DNA of 64,000 nt from Acestrorhynchus altus (lineage: Eukaryota; Chordata; Actinopteri; Characiformes; Acestrorhynchidae). Below the pieces are notes generated by a model. The model saw only the letters and a program-made list of their open reading frames with translations, searched no databases and had not been told where the DNA came from. The stretch is from the NCBI GenBank assembly GCA_034509495.1, contig CM067515.1:17578749-17642748 (forward strand), given 5' to 3'. A program made the position numbers and the translations under genes. Numbering within the stretch: position 1 is the first letter of the stretch; each line of letters starts with the position of its first letter. This document shows, one piece after another, positions 11,645-24,890 of this stretch.

Positions 11645-12365
11645 GAGCAAAAATTTGTAATGTTCTGAAAAAGGAAGTCATCAGTGTTGTACTAAGTAAC
11701 ACATGTCGAACAAGTAAACCAAGGAAAACAACAGCAGCTGATGAAACCTTGTAGGTGCTGTAAAGAAAGACCACAAAACAAATGTTAGTGACATCAACAA
11801 CAACCTCGAGAGGGTCGGAGTGAAGGTCTCACAATCTACTGTTTGCAGAAGACTTCATGAACAAAAGTACATAGGCTTCTGCAAACCACTAATTAGCAAA
11901 AAGAATAGGCTGGAATTTGCCAAGACGATAACCAGATAACTTAAGAGCTGAATTTTACTTGCTAAAGAGGAGACTGAAGGGAGTAACCCTCCAAAACAAA
12001 CAACACTTGAACTAGACTGCAGTGAAAGCCTGGAAAAGCAACACAAAACAATAATCCAAAAGTTTAGTGATGTCAATGGGTCATATGCTTGATGCAGTTA
12101 GTAAAAGCAAAGGCCTAAATATTTAGTCTTATTCACTTTAATCGATTTTAAGTTTATCTGTTCCAATACTTTTGCTCACAAAAATAATAAGTGGGTTCAG
12201 ACATAATGTGCTCTCTTCTGAACTGTGTATCTGATGGAAATAAAAGCTAAAATGTTGATCTTTTGTCTCATATTCATCTTTTAATGTCAAACCCAAAGGT
12301 TTTCAGTCCACAGCAAAAATAAAGGGATTGGCCTCGCTGTTCCAGTACTTTTGGAGAGGAGTGTG
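11645..12365 (+). mobile_element. Tc1-like transposon fragment (lineage F)
   Basis: The + strand keeps part of the DNA-binding region: DINNNLERVGVKVSQSTVCR and then RRLHEQKYIGFCKPLISKKN, typical of the second helix-turn-helix of Tc1 transposases. The catalytic domain is largely deleted. The 3' part carries 'gttccaatacttttgctcac', 'cttttgtctcatattcatct' and ends 'ttccagtacttttggaga', the usual end of this group. Broken and inactive. Confidence 0.8.
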
Positions 12366-12755
12366 CAGCAGAAACTGTACTATAGTGGAAGAATATGTAC
12401 TGTATCACAATCTAAATCAATTAAAACAGCTGACACTTTACCATAGTGAACATATGGGTACTGTATCACAATCTAACTCAATTAAAAGACCTGACACTAC
12501 CATAGTGAACGTATGGGTACTGTATCACAATCTAACTCAATTAAAAGACCTGACACTACCCTAGTGAACGTATGGGTACTGTATCACAATCTAAATCAAT
12601 TAAAACAGCTTACACTTTACCATAGTGAACGTATGAGTGCTGTATCACAATCTAACTCAATTAACAGAGCAAAAAGTGTACTATATTGAAAGCCCAAATA
12701 CTGTATCACAATCTAACTGAACTAAAAGTGGTGACAGTTCTATAGTGAAAGTATG
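12366..12755. repeat. 58-61-bp minisatellite, right segment
   Basis: About six units built on 'taccatagtgaacgtatggg', 'tactgtatcacaatctaact' and 'caattaaaagacctgacact'. Units differ from the left segment by several substitutions (gtatcacaatc versus gtatctcattc), so the two halves of the array have evolved apart. Confidence 0.85.
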
Positions 12756-15039
12756 GTGTGTTTTTGTCTCAGACAGCATTGCTATAGCAAGGTTAATGTA
12801 AGATTCTATCCTCCTTAGCCATCATATAGGAAGGGAAGACTGTCAAATTAAGTGCCCTAAGACCAGTCATTAAGGTAAATAGGATGCCAGACACTTATGG
12901 ATAAGTGCTCATTTACTAATAAACCAAACTCCAAAGAGCAGCAGTTACTAAGCACACAGTAATAACAGAGTACATTCACTACAATAACCTTTATGCCAGC
13001 CCATTTCCAAACTGAAACCTAAACCAGCCCACCATTTCCTTCATGAAGGCAACCACTACAGTAGACAGCTCAGAGTGGAGTACATTAACATCCCACCGCA
13101 CAGAGTGAGGTGCAGATAAAGCACCAAATTCCACTGAAATGAATAAGACTGCATCTTCATCAGAACCTGAGAGCTTTCAGGCTTTAGAGAGGAGTCACAA
13201 CTCCGACCTAATCAACCAGCAATTACCCTGTAATGACGTCTTCAACGGCTCTCACTAATGCAAGAGCCTTTCACAGCCTCTAATGCACCGAGCCCAGCTG
13301 ATTCTCCTCTACCAGATGAACGTGTAAAAAAGAGGCTGCATTTTCTTTTCAAGCAATAAAAGCTGTTCTAACACTGTCTGGACTTTGTCTGAATTTCACA
13401 AACATAATCAGAATATTGTTTCAGGCATCATAGTAGGAGCATTTAAAGCAGTTAAAGGAGTCGGTCCACAAAAGACCACAAAAGTGCCCTCACAGGATAC
13501 TATGCCTTTTCACCCCTTACCATTAAATAACACTTTAAAACTGGAGTATTTATTAGACCTTCTGACCAATTAAAGAAAATAAACACTGGTGAATGTTCAT
13601 GATGAAGGAGTTAGGTTGCTGAAGGGGGCTCATTGTTGAACTCTTTATCCCATAGATTCAAAAAGGCTGTTATCATGCCATTACATGTAAATGAGCAATG
13701 CTCTGAATGGTTACCCTGTATTGTCCCTCATTCCAAAAGCAGTTTGGCCTAAACATCTGTTATAACCTGCATGAATGGGCAGTATGGGCAATATGCTTAA
13801 AAATTACTAGTTGTACCCAGAAGAAATCAACAGACAGGAATAAAACTTGGTGGGTAGGTTTGACATTGCACATGATTCAAGTTTTACGTTGGTAAACACT
13901 CTACCTGACTGCCTACATACGTTCATCCCTCTACACATGCTTTCCAAGATACAACATTTCACAGGTTAGGTTGCACGAGGGCCTCATGTGGCCTAGAATT
14001 GAAATGTCATGACACACCTTAATTCTTCCTGCTACAGTTGCACAGGTTTTGGCCCACAATATGCTTACAATTGCCAAAACTAGTCTAAAATGCCTATACC
14101 AACTCCCAGACTGCAAACACGTCATGGCCAATTCTGGCATACAGTAATAATTTTATCCATTTCATCCAAATATCAGAAATGATGCTACCACAATGAGCCA
14201 CAGTTGACCCATAGCTGGCAGAAAACAGAAATGCCGTGGTGGGCTGCATGACAATGTGTACAAATGTTACTACTAATGTTACTGAGCCAGTTTTGCCCCA
14301 CTGACCACTGCAAGTTAAGGCAGTAAGCCGAAAAGGCACTGTTCTCATCACTGAATGATGGTGATGACTTTATCTGAATATGAGTACAAGAACACAGTCA
14401 CAATGGGCTGCAGTTGGGTGAGTTTTGAATAGAAATGCAGTAGTTTAAGAGTTTAACATTTCACAGTTCCAGTCCTAATGCTCAGCTGGCTACACTATAC
14501 TGCATCCAATGCCTGCTCACATCAGTATTGTTGCTACAGCTGGGTCAATTTGGCAGTTTACCAGTGCCTTAACTGAGCTGGCTCACTTAGCACATCTAAC
14601 AATGGCTTGCAAACATTTTTGTAATTAGCTTAATGGGAAAAAACTAAATTTTGCATTTGTTTTCTATGTACCAACTGAAATCTGCCCAGCAACATCAAAT
14701 GTGGTGTCAATTCTTTGCTGAACTCTCATATTTAATGCAAAAGAGGGCTCCTTCAAAAAGTGACCAGGCCTACATGGCAAATGCTCATCAACAGCCCCTG
14801 CTAAAAGCCATTTCTTGATCACTGCAGTTAAACGCGAACAGCAAATTCCGCCCTGTCCCATTTCAGCACGAGTTGACCACCGAGCCACTCTGATCTGTGA
14901 ACTCTGCAAAAACCCAGCACATCCTCATCAAAAGCTCAATTAGCACTAAAAAGACGCAGCAAACGCAACCATTTCATTCGATCCCCATCTCCATGACAAC
15001 AAACAAGGATCCCTTCCCACCACACGAATGATTAAAAGT
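12756..15039. other. no gene seen
   Basis: Unassigned. The stretch 13040-13360 is free of obvious repeats and contains a CRE-like tgacgtc at about 13234-13240. Open frames here lack splice context and recognisable similarity. Confidence 0.5.
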
Positions 15040-15450
15040 GAATTATTTCACAGAATATCACCTCAAATTAGAGGAAACATCCATCAAGGGCTTTGACTGA
15101 AATTAAAGAGCGTGGAACAGCCAGGCTCTACAGAGTCTGGATGAAAGAACTAACATTCAAATCCTACTTGCAAAAATCCAGGATAAAAAAAGAAGAGCAA
15201 AATAGAATTTTGCCAAGCATTTTAGTGTCTTTTTAATGGCAGGATTCAGCTGAGAGTAATAAGTCAACGAACCTTTTTGCTGATGTTTCCACCCAGCTGG
15301 AAAAGCCACAAATTAAAAGATGGAGAAACAGCAGCACATTTCAGGCTGATTTTATTGCATAGACTGGATTCTCATTTGAATTCCTAACTGCTGGATTTGG
15401 AACGCTTAATGAGCCCCAAATCATGCAGAGGAAATTTCATGCTCACATAG
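15040..15450. other. candidate conserved non-coding element
   Basis: Repeat-free sequence with many ATTA/TAAT-type cores (for example 'tttcaggctgattttattgc' and 'cgcttaatgagcccc') and no long open frame. Its look recalls vertebrate enhancer-type sequence, but there is no alignment behind this; treat it as a suggestion. Confidence 0.2.
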
Positions 15451-17249
15451 TCCACCTGCTATGAAATCCATCATGCAGTAATGGATCCATCAGTAAGTCT
15501 CAAATCTCAAACACACTCCTGGATTGGCTGAATGGATTCGTGATGTTACTGTTAATTATGTGGAGTAGATGACGTGGTTTGACCACAGCTGTAGGGTTCC
15601 CCAGCAATATTGACCATTTAAAGCAGCATTATATCTCAATTTTACTGGGTTGTGGGGTCAATGTTCAGGCTCTTGAGCAAGGCCATTCACGCTCTCTGCT
15701 TCAGAGCTGACTTACATATCATATACAGCAAAAACTATTCGGTTGTAGTGTACAGACCATTTCTGGAAGAACGTCATATGTCAAATGTCATTGGCAGTTG
15801 CATGTACATTATTATAGCAGAAGAACAGCAAAAACAAGTTGAATGAAACAGGCGAGATCTATTAAATAATAACCAAAAATGTCTTTATGTGCCATTTGAA
15901 ATGGAACACATGACCTTTATTTTTATAGAAGACCATTGTCGAGAATGCCCTTTAAGCTAAAACAGATATAAGATAGAATATAAAAGATACAGATTGCATA
16001 CAATGGATGCTATTACAACATCCAGAATTCTCATCTCTGCAGTGCTTATTTCATATCAGCAGCCACATTGTTCTAACAAGAGTTAATACCAACCAAATTT
16101 AGCATTAACCCAATGTGCAAGTGCAGATTGCCGTCAGTATATAGTCATGTTATTTGTTGGTAAAAGCCCACGTCTTCCATAGCTGTGTTTTACGTGCTTG
16201 TTGCTTGCTAGAGATTTGTATGTCTTAACTGTCTCTTTTGCCTACACTGGGGTTTTGCACCAGGTATTCAACGCTTCACCTTAATCCTCCTGTTTGTTTC
16301 AGCTTTCCATTATGGCCTTTGGCACCCTCAAATGCAATCACTCCTTTTTGCCAATCATTAATATTTGTATTTGTAGCCATTTTCCACACATCAAATGAGA
16401 AATTCACTACATTGTACCACCTCTTCTCGATCTATGATTCCTGTTGCACACACCGCAGGTACTTTTAGCACAATCAATATGCAAATCCATGGGGTTTCTG
16501 TTCTAGAGTCAGTTCATGCAGACAGCTGTGGGAAGCAACATGTGAAACATTATTTAGTCTATCTATGAGCAGGTTCCACACTGAAGTGATTATATGACTC
16601 GCAGTGACTCATAGCTAAGCTCTGCACTGATTCCAGAGGAACCCAACAAGAAAAGCACAGATACACAAGAAATGATTATATAGAAGCTCAGATATAAAGA
16701 AATCCGATGATAAAACAATAAAGAGAACCTTCTGGAGAACTCTGATAGAACACATAAAACAGAGGAACATGAGAGCACAGACGAATATGAACCTGAAGGC
16801 ATAAAGAAAGCGAAATACAAACCTTGTTGATGCTTAAATTGTTCTTTGTCTGGTTAAAGGGTTCTTATACATGAACTCAAAGAACCAATTGATTGCATAA
16901 ATGGTTGTTTCCTCAGTAAAGGCAATAATTCTATATAGTGACGTTAAGATGACTGGTTCTTTGGCTGGTTAAAGTCTTCTTCAAACAGATGGAAAATCTT
17001 TTGTCGATAGTTCTTTACAGCACATTTTTAAAAAGGCACCAAAGCACTGTTACAAGTTAAAAAAATCTATATTCAGTGCTACATCAGAACACTTCTGACC
17101 TCTTTCATTAGAATCCATGGCTCTGATTCTGAACTGGTGTGAGTGTTGTCCATTAATATTCATGAGCTAATTATCATGCATAATTTGATTGGCTGTTACT
17201 GAGGTCACACATTGGGAATAAGGACAGTGGCATGCTGAAAATACCTGCA
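15451..17249. other. no gene seen; fold-back trace at 16690-17080
   Basis: Mostly unassigned. Between about 16690 and 17080 there are repeated gttcttt/aaagaacc strings on both strands ('aaagagaacc', 'gttctttgtctggttaaagg', 'ggttctttggctggttaaag'), as in a widespread small fish inverted-repeat element. Borders cannot be set by eye. Confidence 0.4.
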
Positions 17250-18299
17250 GAACTTGTATAAATTGTAATGCGTGATTGCAATGCTTTTCAGAAGTAGGGG
17301 TGGAGTGTTGATAGCTCATCCAATAACATCCTACACATTTTCAATCAGTGATAGGTCTGACGATGAGGCTGTTAGAATAGCGCACACAAATTCAGTGGTC
17401 TTTAACCTCAAGACATCTCATCACTGAACATGACCCACTGCCATTCTGAGTAACTCCATGACAATCTGGCATGACACCACTGCCGTCTTTGGTATTTTGA
17501 TGTGGCGGCAAGGAAGGACAGTCATAGTAATGCTCTGCTTGCATGTAATTCTATATCGTGTAGCCATCTGCCAATGCTGCTGGCACTACCAGGATGACTC
17601 ATGGAGGATATCACAGCTTGTAAATATCCACAATCATGGCTGTTGGGTTATTCCACGCATGATAAACAATATGATGGCTCTAACTCTCAGTGGTTTGTGT
17701 CTTAGGTCTTCCATATCCTTTATGTTGCTGGTGCATGCCTTGATCTATCCACTGCTGTCAACAGCAACCTTAAGTAATATCCACGTGCCAGGTATGGTGT
17801 AAAATACCTCAATAAGAACTTCCCAGAGCCCTATGACCTCACTCCACCTCTTCCAACTTCTTTCAAATCTCTTTTCCGAGACATTCTTCACTCACTATCA
17901 GCATAACAGCACTAGTCAGAATGGAAAACAGAAGCACTGGGACAACCTGCCAGGTACAGTGACAAGGCCCATCCCTGCTTACATCACATGCATGGCTGAG
18001 CATAAAACCTGAATCATTGGTCCCCACATCACCAAAAAACTCCTACCCATCAAGGCATTAATTACACAAAACCCCTGAAGGAGTCCTGTAATATCTGGAA
18101 CACCAGATACTACAGGTATTACGGCAGACCCTTTAAGTTCTTTAAAGAGCAAGTGGCCTTTTAGCACCACTTCCTTTCTCTGCATTCTCCGAGGTTCTCG
18201 TTATGACAATCACAAGAGGGTGATTTTATGGAAAGATGCTGCTCAAACAGCATAACAAACAGCATGACCTAGCTAGCTAAGTGAGAAAAATGTGTTTGA
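17250..18299. other. unassigned, possibly decayed repeat
   Basis: The + strand frame at 17458-17802 (114 codons) and minus frame at 17979-18185 (68 codons) show no recognisable domain. The text style of 17300-17780 suggests an old dispersed repeat, but I cannot identify it. Confidence 0.3.
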
Positions 18300-19579
<1,280 letters not shown>

Positions 19580-20454
19580 GAGTGATGTGAAAAAGTATTT
19601 TCCCCTTATAGATTTATGTTGTTTTTGATTTTTTTCAAGATTCAAGATTTCAAGATTAAACTTGAATATCAGACAAAGATATAAGCAAATATAAAAGTGA
19701 GTATAAAAGCTGTTTAAATTATGATTTCATTTATTAAGGGAAAAAGCTATACATAACAACCTGGCCCTATCTGAAAAAATCTATTAACATTTTTTTCACT
19801 AGCCACACCCAGGCCTGATTACTGCCAGACCTGTAGAATCAACAAGATCACTTAAATTAAACCTGTCTGACAACATTAAGTAGGCTGAAAGATCTCAAAA
19901 AGCAACACATTATGCCCCTATCTGAAGAAATTCAAGAACAGATAGGTTAGAATCGGTTAGAATAGGTTAGTAGTATCTATCAGTCTAGGTTACAAAGACA
20001 TTTCTAAGGCTTTGGGATCACATTCAGCCAACCACATTGAGAGCTATTATCCACAAATGGAGAACACACGGAACAGTGGTGAACGTTCCCGAGAGTGTTC
20101 AGACTACCAAAATTACACCAAGTGCTCACTGACAGTGACAGTGAAAGTGGTATCTATAGGAGAAAAAAGAAAAAAGAACACAAAGCCCCAATTTGCCAAA
20201 AAACATTTTCATGATCTCGAGATTTTGGGGAAAACATTCTGTGGACTGATGAGACAAAAGTGGAACTTTTTGGAAGGTGTGCATCCTGTTACATCTGGTG
20301 TAAACTAACATAGCACTTCATACTAATCAAATCATACTGACAGTCAAACATGGTGGTGATAGTGTGATGGTCTGGGGTGAGATTTTGCTGCTCAGGACCT
20401 GGATGTGTAATTGATGGAATTAGTAAATCCTGAAAATCTGTTAAAAAAAACACT
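19580..20454 (+). mobile_element. Tc1-like transposon, left part (lineage B)
   Basis: The left end reads gatgtgaaaaagtattttcc and matches, inverted, the right end at 21096-21119 (ctactttttcacagcactgt). The interior has 'atttcatttattaagggaaa' and a decayed transposase; 'ctgatgagacaaaagtggaa' gives TDETKVE, holding the first catalytic Asp region. The copy is split by a SINE at 20455-20692 and continues at 20693-21119. Multiple stops make it inactive. Confidence 0.8.
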
Positions 20455-20692
20455 ATGCTGCATACAGGGCAAGTTGTCCTTCACATTTAACCCATCCACA
20501 CAGCAATACACACACACACACTAGGGGGCAGTGAGCACACATGCTGAGAGTGGTGGGCAGCCCTATCCACTGCACCTGGGGAGTTAAGTGCCTTACTCAA
20601 GGTCGTTTCAGTCATTCTCTCCCAGTTCAGGGATTCAACCGGCAACCTTCCAGTCACAAGGCTGGTTCCCTAACCACCAGGCCATAGCTCAC
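20455..20692 (-). mobile_element. tRNA-derived SINE nested in a Tc1 copy
   Basis: Read on the minus strand, the head shows tggcctggtggttaggg, close to an RNA polymerase III A box, and then ggttgaatccc, close to a B box, with spacing as in a tRNA. The body holds the 'gtgggcagccctatccactg' and 'cccatccacac' blocks shared with 28-180. It interrupts the transposase of the Tc1-like element on either side, so it is the younger insertion. It is not a functional tRNA: no cloverleaf arms close beyond the promoter boxes. Confidence 0.75.
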
Positions 20693-21119
20693 AAGGCAGC
20701 CCTGTAAAGAAGAATGTCATCAGTTTGTGACCTTAATCTCAAGCGCACTTGGGTTCTGCAGCAGGACAATGATCCATACATAGCAGAGCAGAGATGAGGT
20801 GGCATGACCTTAAACAGGCTGATCATGCTTGATAACCCTCCATGTGGCTGAATTAAAACAATTCTACAAAGACGAGTGGGCCAAAATTCCTTCACAGAGA
20901 AGTGAACAATTCATTACCAGTTCTCATAAACGCTTGATTGCCGCCAAGGGTGGAACAACCAGTCATCAGGTTTAAGAGGCCAGGTTGGGCGACGGGTTGG
21001 TTTTGGGGTTTTTTCCCTTAATAAATGAAATCCTCATTGAGATTGAAATGTGTTTGATCATCTGAAAGACAGGAAAAATAGACATCTGTAAGGGAGCCAC
21101 TACTTTTTCACAGCACTGT
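20693..21119 (+). mobile_element. Tc1-like transposon, right part (lineage B)
   Basis: It resumes with the downstream transposase: 'tgggttctgcagcaggacaatgatcc' translates to LQQDNDP, the second catalytic Asp motif. The 3' end carries 'cttaataaatgaaatcctca' and closes with the inverted terminal repeat near 21119. It is the continuation of 19580-20454 after the SINE. Confidence 0.8.
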
Positions 21120-21407
21120 GAATGCAGTGGAATCTCAGCGTATCTGCACAGACATTGAGAAATCTGAGGCACATACTGGGCTAAAAGCACAGCTTCAGGA
21201 GATACCAGGGCAGTTCTAGAGAAGTTACCACCAACATATTCCCAGGTTGACAGAGTGTACAGTAACAGACAGTGAGGAAGTCAGGCAGATACCCAGGCAG
21301 TGCTTCCATAGAGCAACCTGATGATAAACATCTACAGGTGCTGAAGACATCCACAGCACGTCCGCTGAGAAACCTTCTGCAAATCAGAGTTACAGACATT
21401 TGTGGTC

Positions 21408-21410
<3 letters not shown>

Positions 21411-21466
<56 letters not shown>
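21411..21466. repeat. (GA)n microsatellite
   Basis: About 27 GA units. A second GA run of about 20 units lies at 21708-21746. Both sit in a GC-richer stretch (21470-21790) with no supported exon. Confidence 0.95.
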
Positions 21467-21470
<4 letters not shown>

Positions 21471-21709
21471 TGCTGGTGGTCTGCAGTTACCTGCGCGCGC
21501 TGTTTTCAGCTCCATGCTCTCTCATCTATCTCATCAGGAATGTCAGGAATATTAACTCTCAGCCCAGCAATTCCAACTCCATCTGAATCCACTCTGTTCT
21601 GCTGGCTGCTGTCTCACACTGTGCAGACTGGTGGCGGCTGCGATGGAAAGTCAGTGGCTCGTGCAGCTGCAGTTGGAGAGAGTGAGGCAGCGCGTGCGGC
21701 AGTGAGAGG

Positions 21710-21750
<41 letters not shown>

Positions 21751-21934
21751 ATGGTAATTGCGGGCAGGAGCACTTAGCCCCGGGTTTAATTAGCCTCTAT
21801 CTCCATCTGCATCAGCACCAGTTGTTCCAGTGCTGCTCTTGTAACTGGAACAGCACTGGTACAATATTGCTCCAGTGGTTTCTAGTGTTGCTCCTCAATT
21901 CCTCCGTTATTGCTCCAGTGTTGCTCCTCTCTTG

Positions 21935-22260
21935 CTTCCATCTGCTGACAAGCTTTATGGAGATTCCGATCTCCTTTTCCAGCACCTACCCACAGTGCCA
22001 GAACTCCTACCAAATGGTTTGCTGACCATGATAGTACTGTGCTAGATTGACCGGCCGTCTCTCTCTGGACCTGAACCCCAGTCTCAAAACAGATAAGCTG
22101 AGCCCACTATTGAAACAAAGATTTCAGTGACATCTCAGCAGTACTGCAAGCTGATTGCCTTCACGCCACATTGGTGTAGTAATGCATGGTGAAGGAGCCT
22201 CAACCAAGCATCCAGTGTATAGAAGGGTTTAACAGGGTGCACATTCAGCTGGGGAGCAAA
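21935..22260 (+). mobile_element. Tc1-like transposon fragment (lineage G)
   Basis: 'tctgctgacaagctttatgg', 'aatggtttgctgaccatgat' and 'ctggacctgaacccca' match, in order, the downstream transposase of the lineage seen at 2035-2300 (KWFADHD motif, then a DLNP motif). The DDE Glu region is disrupted after 'gaccccagtctcaaaac'-like sequence. Dead fragment without ends. Confidence 0.65.
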
Positions 22261-22860
22261 AGTACTTTGGTTATATAGCCGGTGATGAGAATAACACAAT
22301 GGTCAACTGCTGTAATCAACAGAAATTTTGCGCTGATTGTAAAGTCTTGTTGAATCATGAATAAAATAGAGTTGGCGTTTCAGAGTTGGATCTGTTTGTA
22401 TATCATTGCATGTGATATAATTATGTAACAATATATAAAAGGTCTATATGAACACCCCATATGACAGCTATTGGAAACATTGTGTACATGACATGACAGT
22501 TTGTTAGTTAGCTAGGTCTGGGGCAGTAATGGAATGGCTGGCATAGATTATACCAGAAGCCTCAGTAACTCAGACAGGGCTGATTACTTCAGTAAATTAG
22601 TTCTCAGTTCTGGATCTATAATCTTCTGCAATCTGTGATTCCCTCAGTGTATCAAAGGTTTTCCTTCCGTCTTCTCTGCAGCTGATTCATTGTTACTGCA
22701 CAGCAACTCCTTGTCATTGCTGCTCTCCAGTGTGAAACGTTTTCATAATATTATATTATTATTTCATAATATTTTCCGTTTACATGATATACTTGTATGT
22801 ACTATTATATAGGTATGAAATGTAATATTATATTAATGTAATAGTTTGATCCTGTTTGTT
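22261..22860. other. no gene seen
   Basis: AT-rich unassigned sequence with no exon-like frame or recognised repeat. Confidence 0.5.
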
Positions 22861-22861
22861 G

Positions 22862-23560
22862 ATGGTGACACCCAGAGAGTTTTATGAAGCCTTCAGAAAG
22901 ATGGTTGTAGATGTAGAGTTTGGGAAAAGATCCCTTAATAATTAGAAATTAGACTTTTCACTGTTTGGGAAATAATCTACAAATGGAGAACGTTTAAAAC
23001 AACTGCCAATATCCCCGCAAAAAGGCAGACTGCAAGATGCCAACATTTAGAAAATAATGTCTCTTGCTCAGTTGTCAAAGTGCAGCATCTTCCATCAAAA
23101 AGAGACTGCATAAGTTTGATTTTCAGGTGTGCAAGCAGGAAACCTTTGCTGACAAAAAATATCAGTCACTGATATCATGACAGTTTGTCTGAGAACATGT
23201 TTGTTGAATTATTTGGACACAGTAACGGAAGACATGTTTGCAAAAAGCAAATACAGATTTTGAGTGAAATGTCATAGTTTGATGCTGCTTTGCTGCAGCA
23301 GGGCCTGAAGACCTCTCCATCATAGAGACCACTATGAAATCTTTATTGTATCAGAGGAGACTTTGGGAAAATGTAAGTCTCTGTACAGAGACTGACACTG
23401 AACTATCATTTAGCTGAACGAATTCTGCAGGAGTTGGGAAAAATTTCTTCAAGTCAAAGATGGTTATAAGAATCATCTAATTGGCATTATTTCAGCAAAA
23501 GGAGGTGTCTAAATGTTTTCCTCACATTTCAATTAATTACATTTTACAAATGATTTTTAA
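22862..23560 (+). mobile_element. Tc1-like transposon, decayed (lineage C)
   Basis: It shares in order with 56577-57560 the blocks 'gttgtagatg', 'tgattttcaggtgtgcaag', 'gctgcagcagggcctgaaga', 'gaccactatgaaatc' and a tail 'tacaaatgatttttaaaat'. The fuller copy at 56577 translates to Tc1-like pieces (MCFGLM, MVWGRFAAAGPEE-like). This copy has further deletions and no usable frame. Confidence 0.65.
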
Positions 23561-24039
23561 AATATATTTATTCAGTTTTGTGTTTCCTAATATCAGCTCC
23601 ATCTCTCAATATAGATCAAATGTCTATATGTTTAAAAATGTTAAAACTTTCACTAGCATGTAAATATGTTGCTATATATATATATATATATATATTGGTT
23701 TTTTTTATTTTTTTATTTTTTTTTATTTATCACTACATTTACAAGAAGACTGCACTCTAACTCATTAATAATGAATTATCTTACACTGGATAGCATGCTG
23801 TATGCCCCTTCACCTGAAGGGTCAACCACCCCCACCAACTGACAGTCCAGCACTAGCAGTGTGTTCAGGCAGTCTCAGTAAACAAGTGAATTCCGCACTG
23901 AATTTCTGACGTAACTCTGAGAATAAAACTCTGGCATGCTCCACATTACCCGAGTTTTTGTGTTAAGCCAGAACATTTACTGTTACCAGGGCAACATAAT
24001 AGATCATGCCACTAAACTGTCGATGACAATTTTTGTTCA
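23561..24039. other. no gene seen; short (AT)n at 23673-23695
   Basis: AT-rich, with a T-rich tract just after the microsatellite. Nothing else recognised. Confidence 0.5.
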
Positions 24040-24890
24040 GTTGTGTTGTTCCTCTGATAATCGTTATTGCCCTGTGATGCCCTCATATCATTGCTGGTCT
24101 TTGAAGCCATCTGAAACACTTGGATACCCTGTACTGCCCTCCGAGCCTTTTATTGCCCTCTGCTGCCTCTAGTGCTTTTTGCTATACTCTGACACCCTTT
24201 GATGTCCTTTGATACCTTTTGCAGCCCTGTAATGTCTTCGGGAACCCTCAGATGTGCTTTGTTGACCTATGATTCTTCCAGCTGTTTGGTTCTCTGTTGA
24301 CCACTTCTGCCATTTGATTAACTTGTTGGCCTTTGATGTTTTCTGCTACCCTCTGATGCCCGTTGATTCCCACTGCTTCTCTTGATGCCCTCATGCCCTT
24401 AACTGCTCTTTTATGTCCTTGCTGCTCTCTGATATCCTCTGCTGCCCTCTGGTGTCCTTTAATTCCCTTTTGATGTCATCTGAAGTCTTTTGACGTCATC
24501 TACTCTCTTTGCTGCACATTGATGCCCTCTGCTTCTCTTGTTGCCTTCTGATGCCCTCAATGCTCTTTGATGCAATCTTCTGCTCTTTGATGCCTTCTGC
24601 TGCCATTTGATGCCCTCTGTTGCCCTCTGTTCCTTTGTAGATGCTCTATAACTCTTTCTTGCCTTTGATACCCATTGCTACCCTTTGATCCTCACTGCCA
24701 TTCTTTAATGCCCCTGGCTGCCCTTTAATGTGCTCTACAGTCTGTTGATGCCTTCTGCAGTCCTTTGTTGCCCTATATTGCCCATTGATCACCTTTACTA
24801 CCCTCTGTTTCTTTTTGAGATGCTTAGTTATCCATTCTTGCTCCTTGATGTCCTCTGTTGCCTTTTGATGCCCTCAGCTGCCATTTAAAG
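24040..24890. repeat. long degenerate minisatellite on a TGATGCCCT-type unit
   Basis: Over about 850 bp the + strand cycles through variants of 'ctttgatgcc' and 'ctctgctgcc' (for example 'tttgatgccctctgttgccc' near 24607). Period is about 10-11 bp, or 20-22 bp for the pair. Units differ by one to three bases each, and no frame stays open throughout. This looks like an old simple array rather than a gene. Confidence 0.75.

Noticed and set aside
17458..17802. 114-codon + strand frame as an exon
   Set aside because: No splice context and no domain; probably part of an unidentified old repeat.
20640..20692. tRNA gene suggested by A-box and B-box-like sequence on the minus strand
   Set aside because: The tRNA arms do not close and the body matches another dispersed copy at 28-180; it is the head of a SINE.
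21402..22025. 207-codon + strand frame
   Set aside because: It begins in a GA microsatellite, crosses another GA run and ends in a Tc1 fragment; no domain, no splice support.
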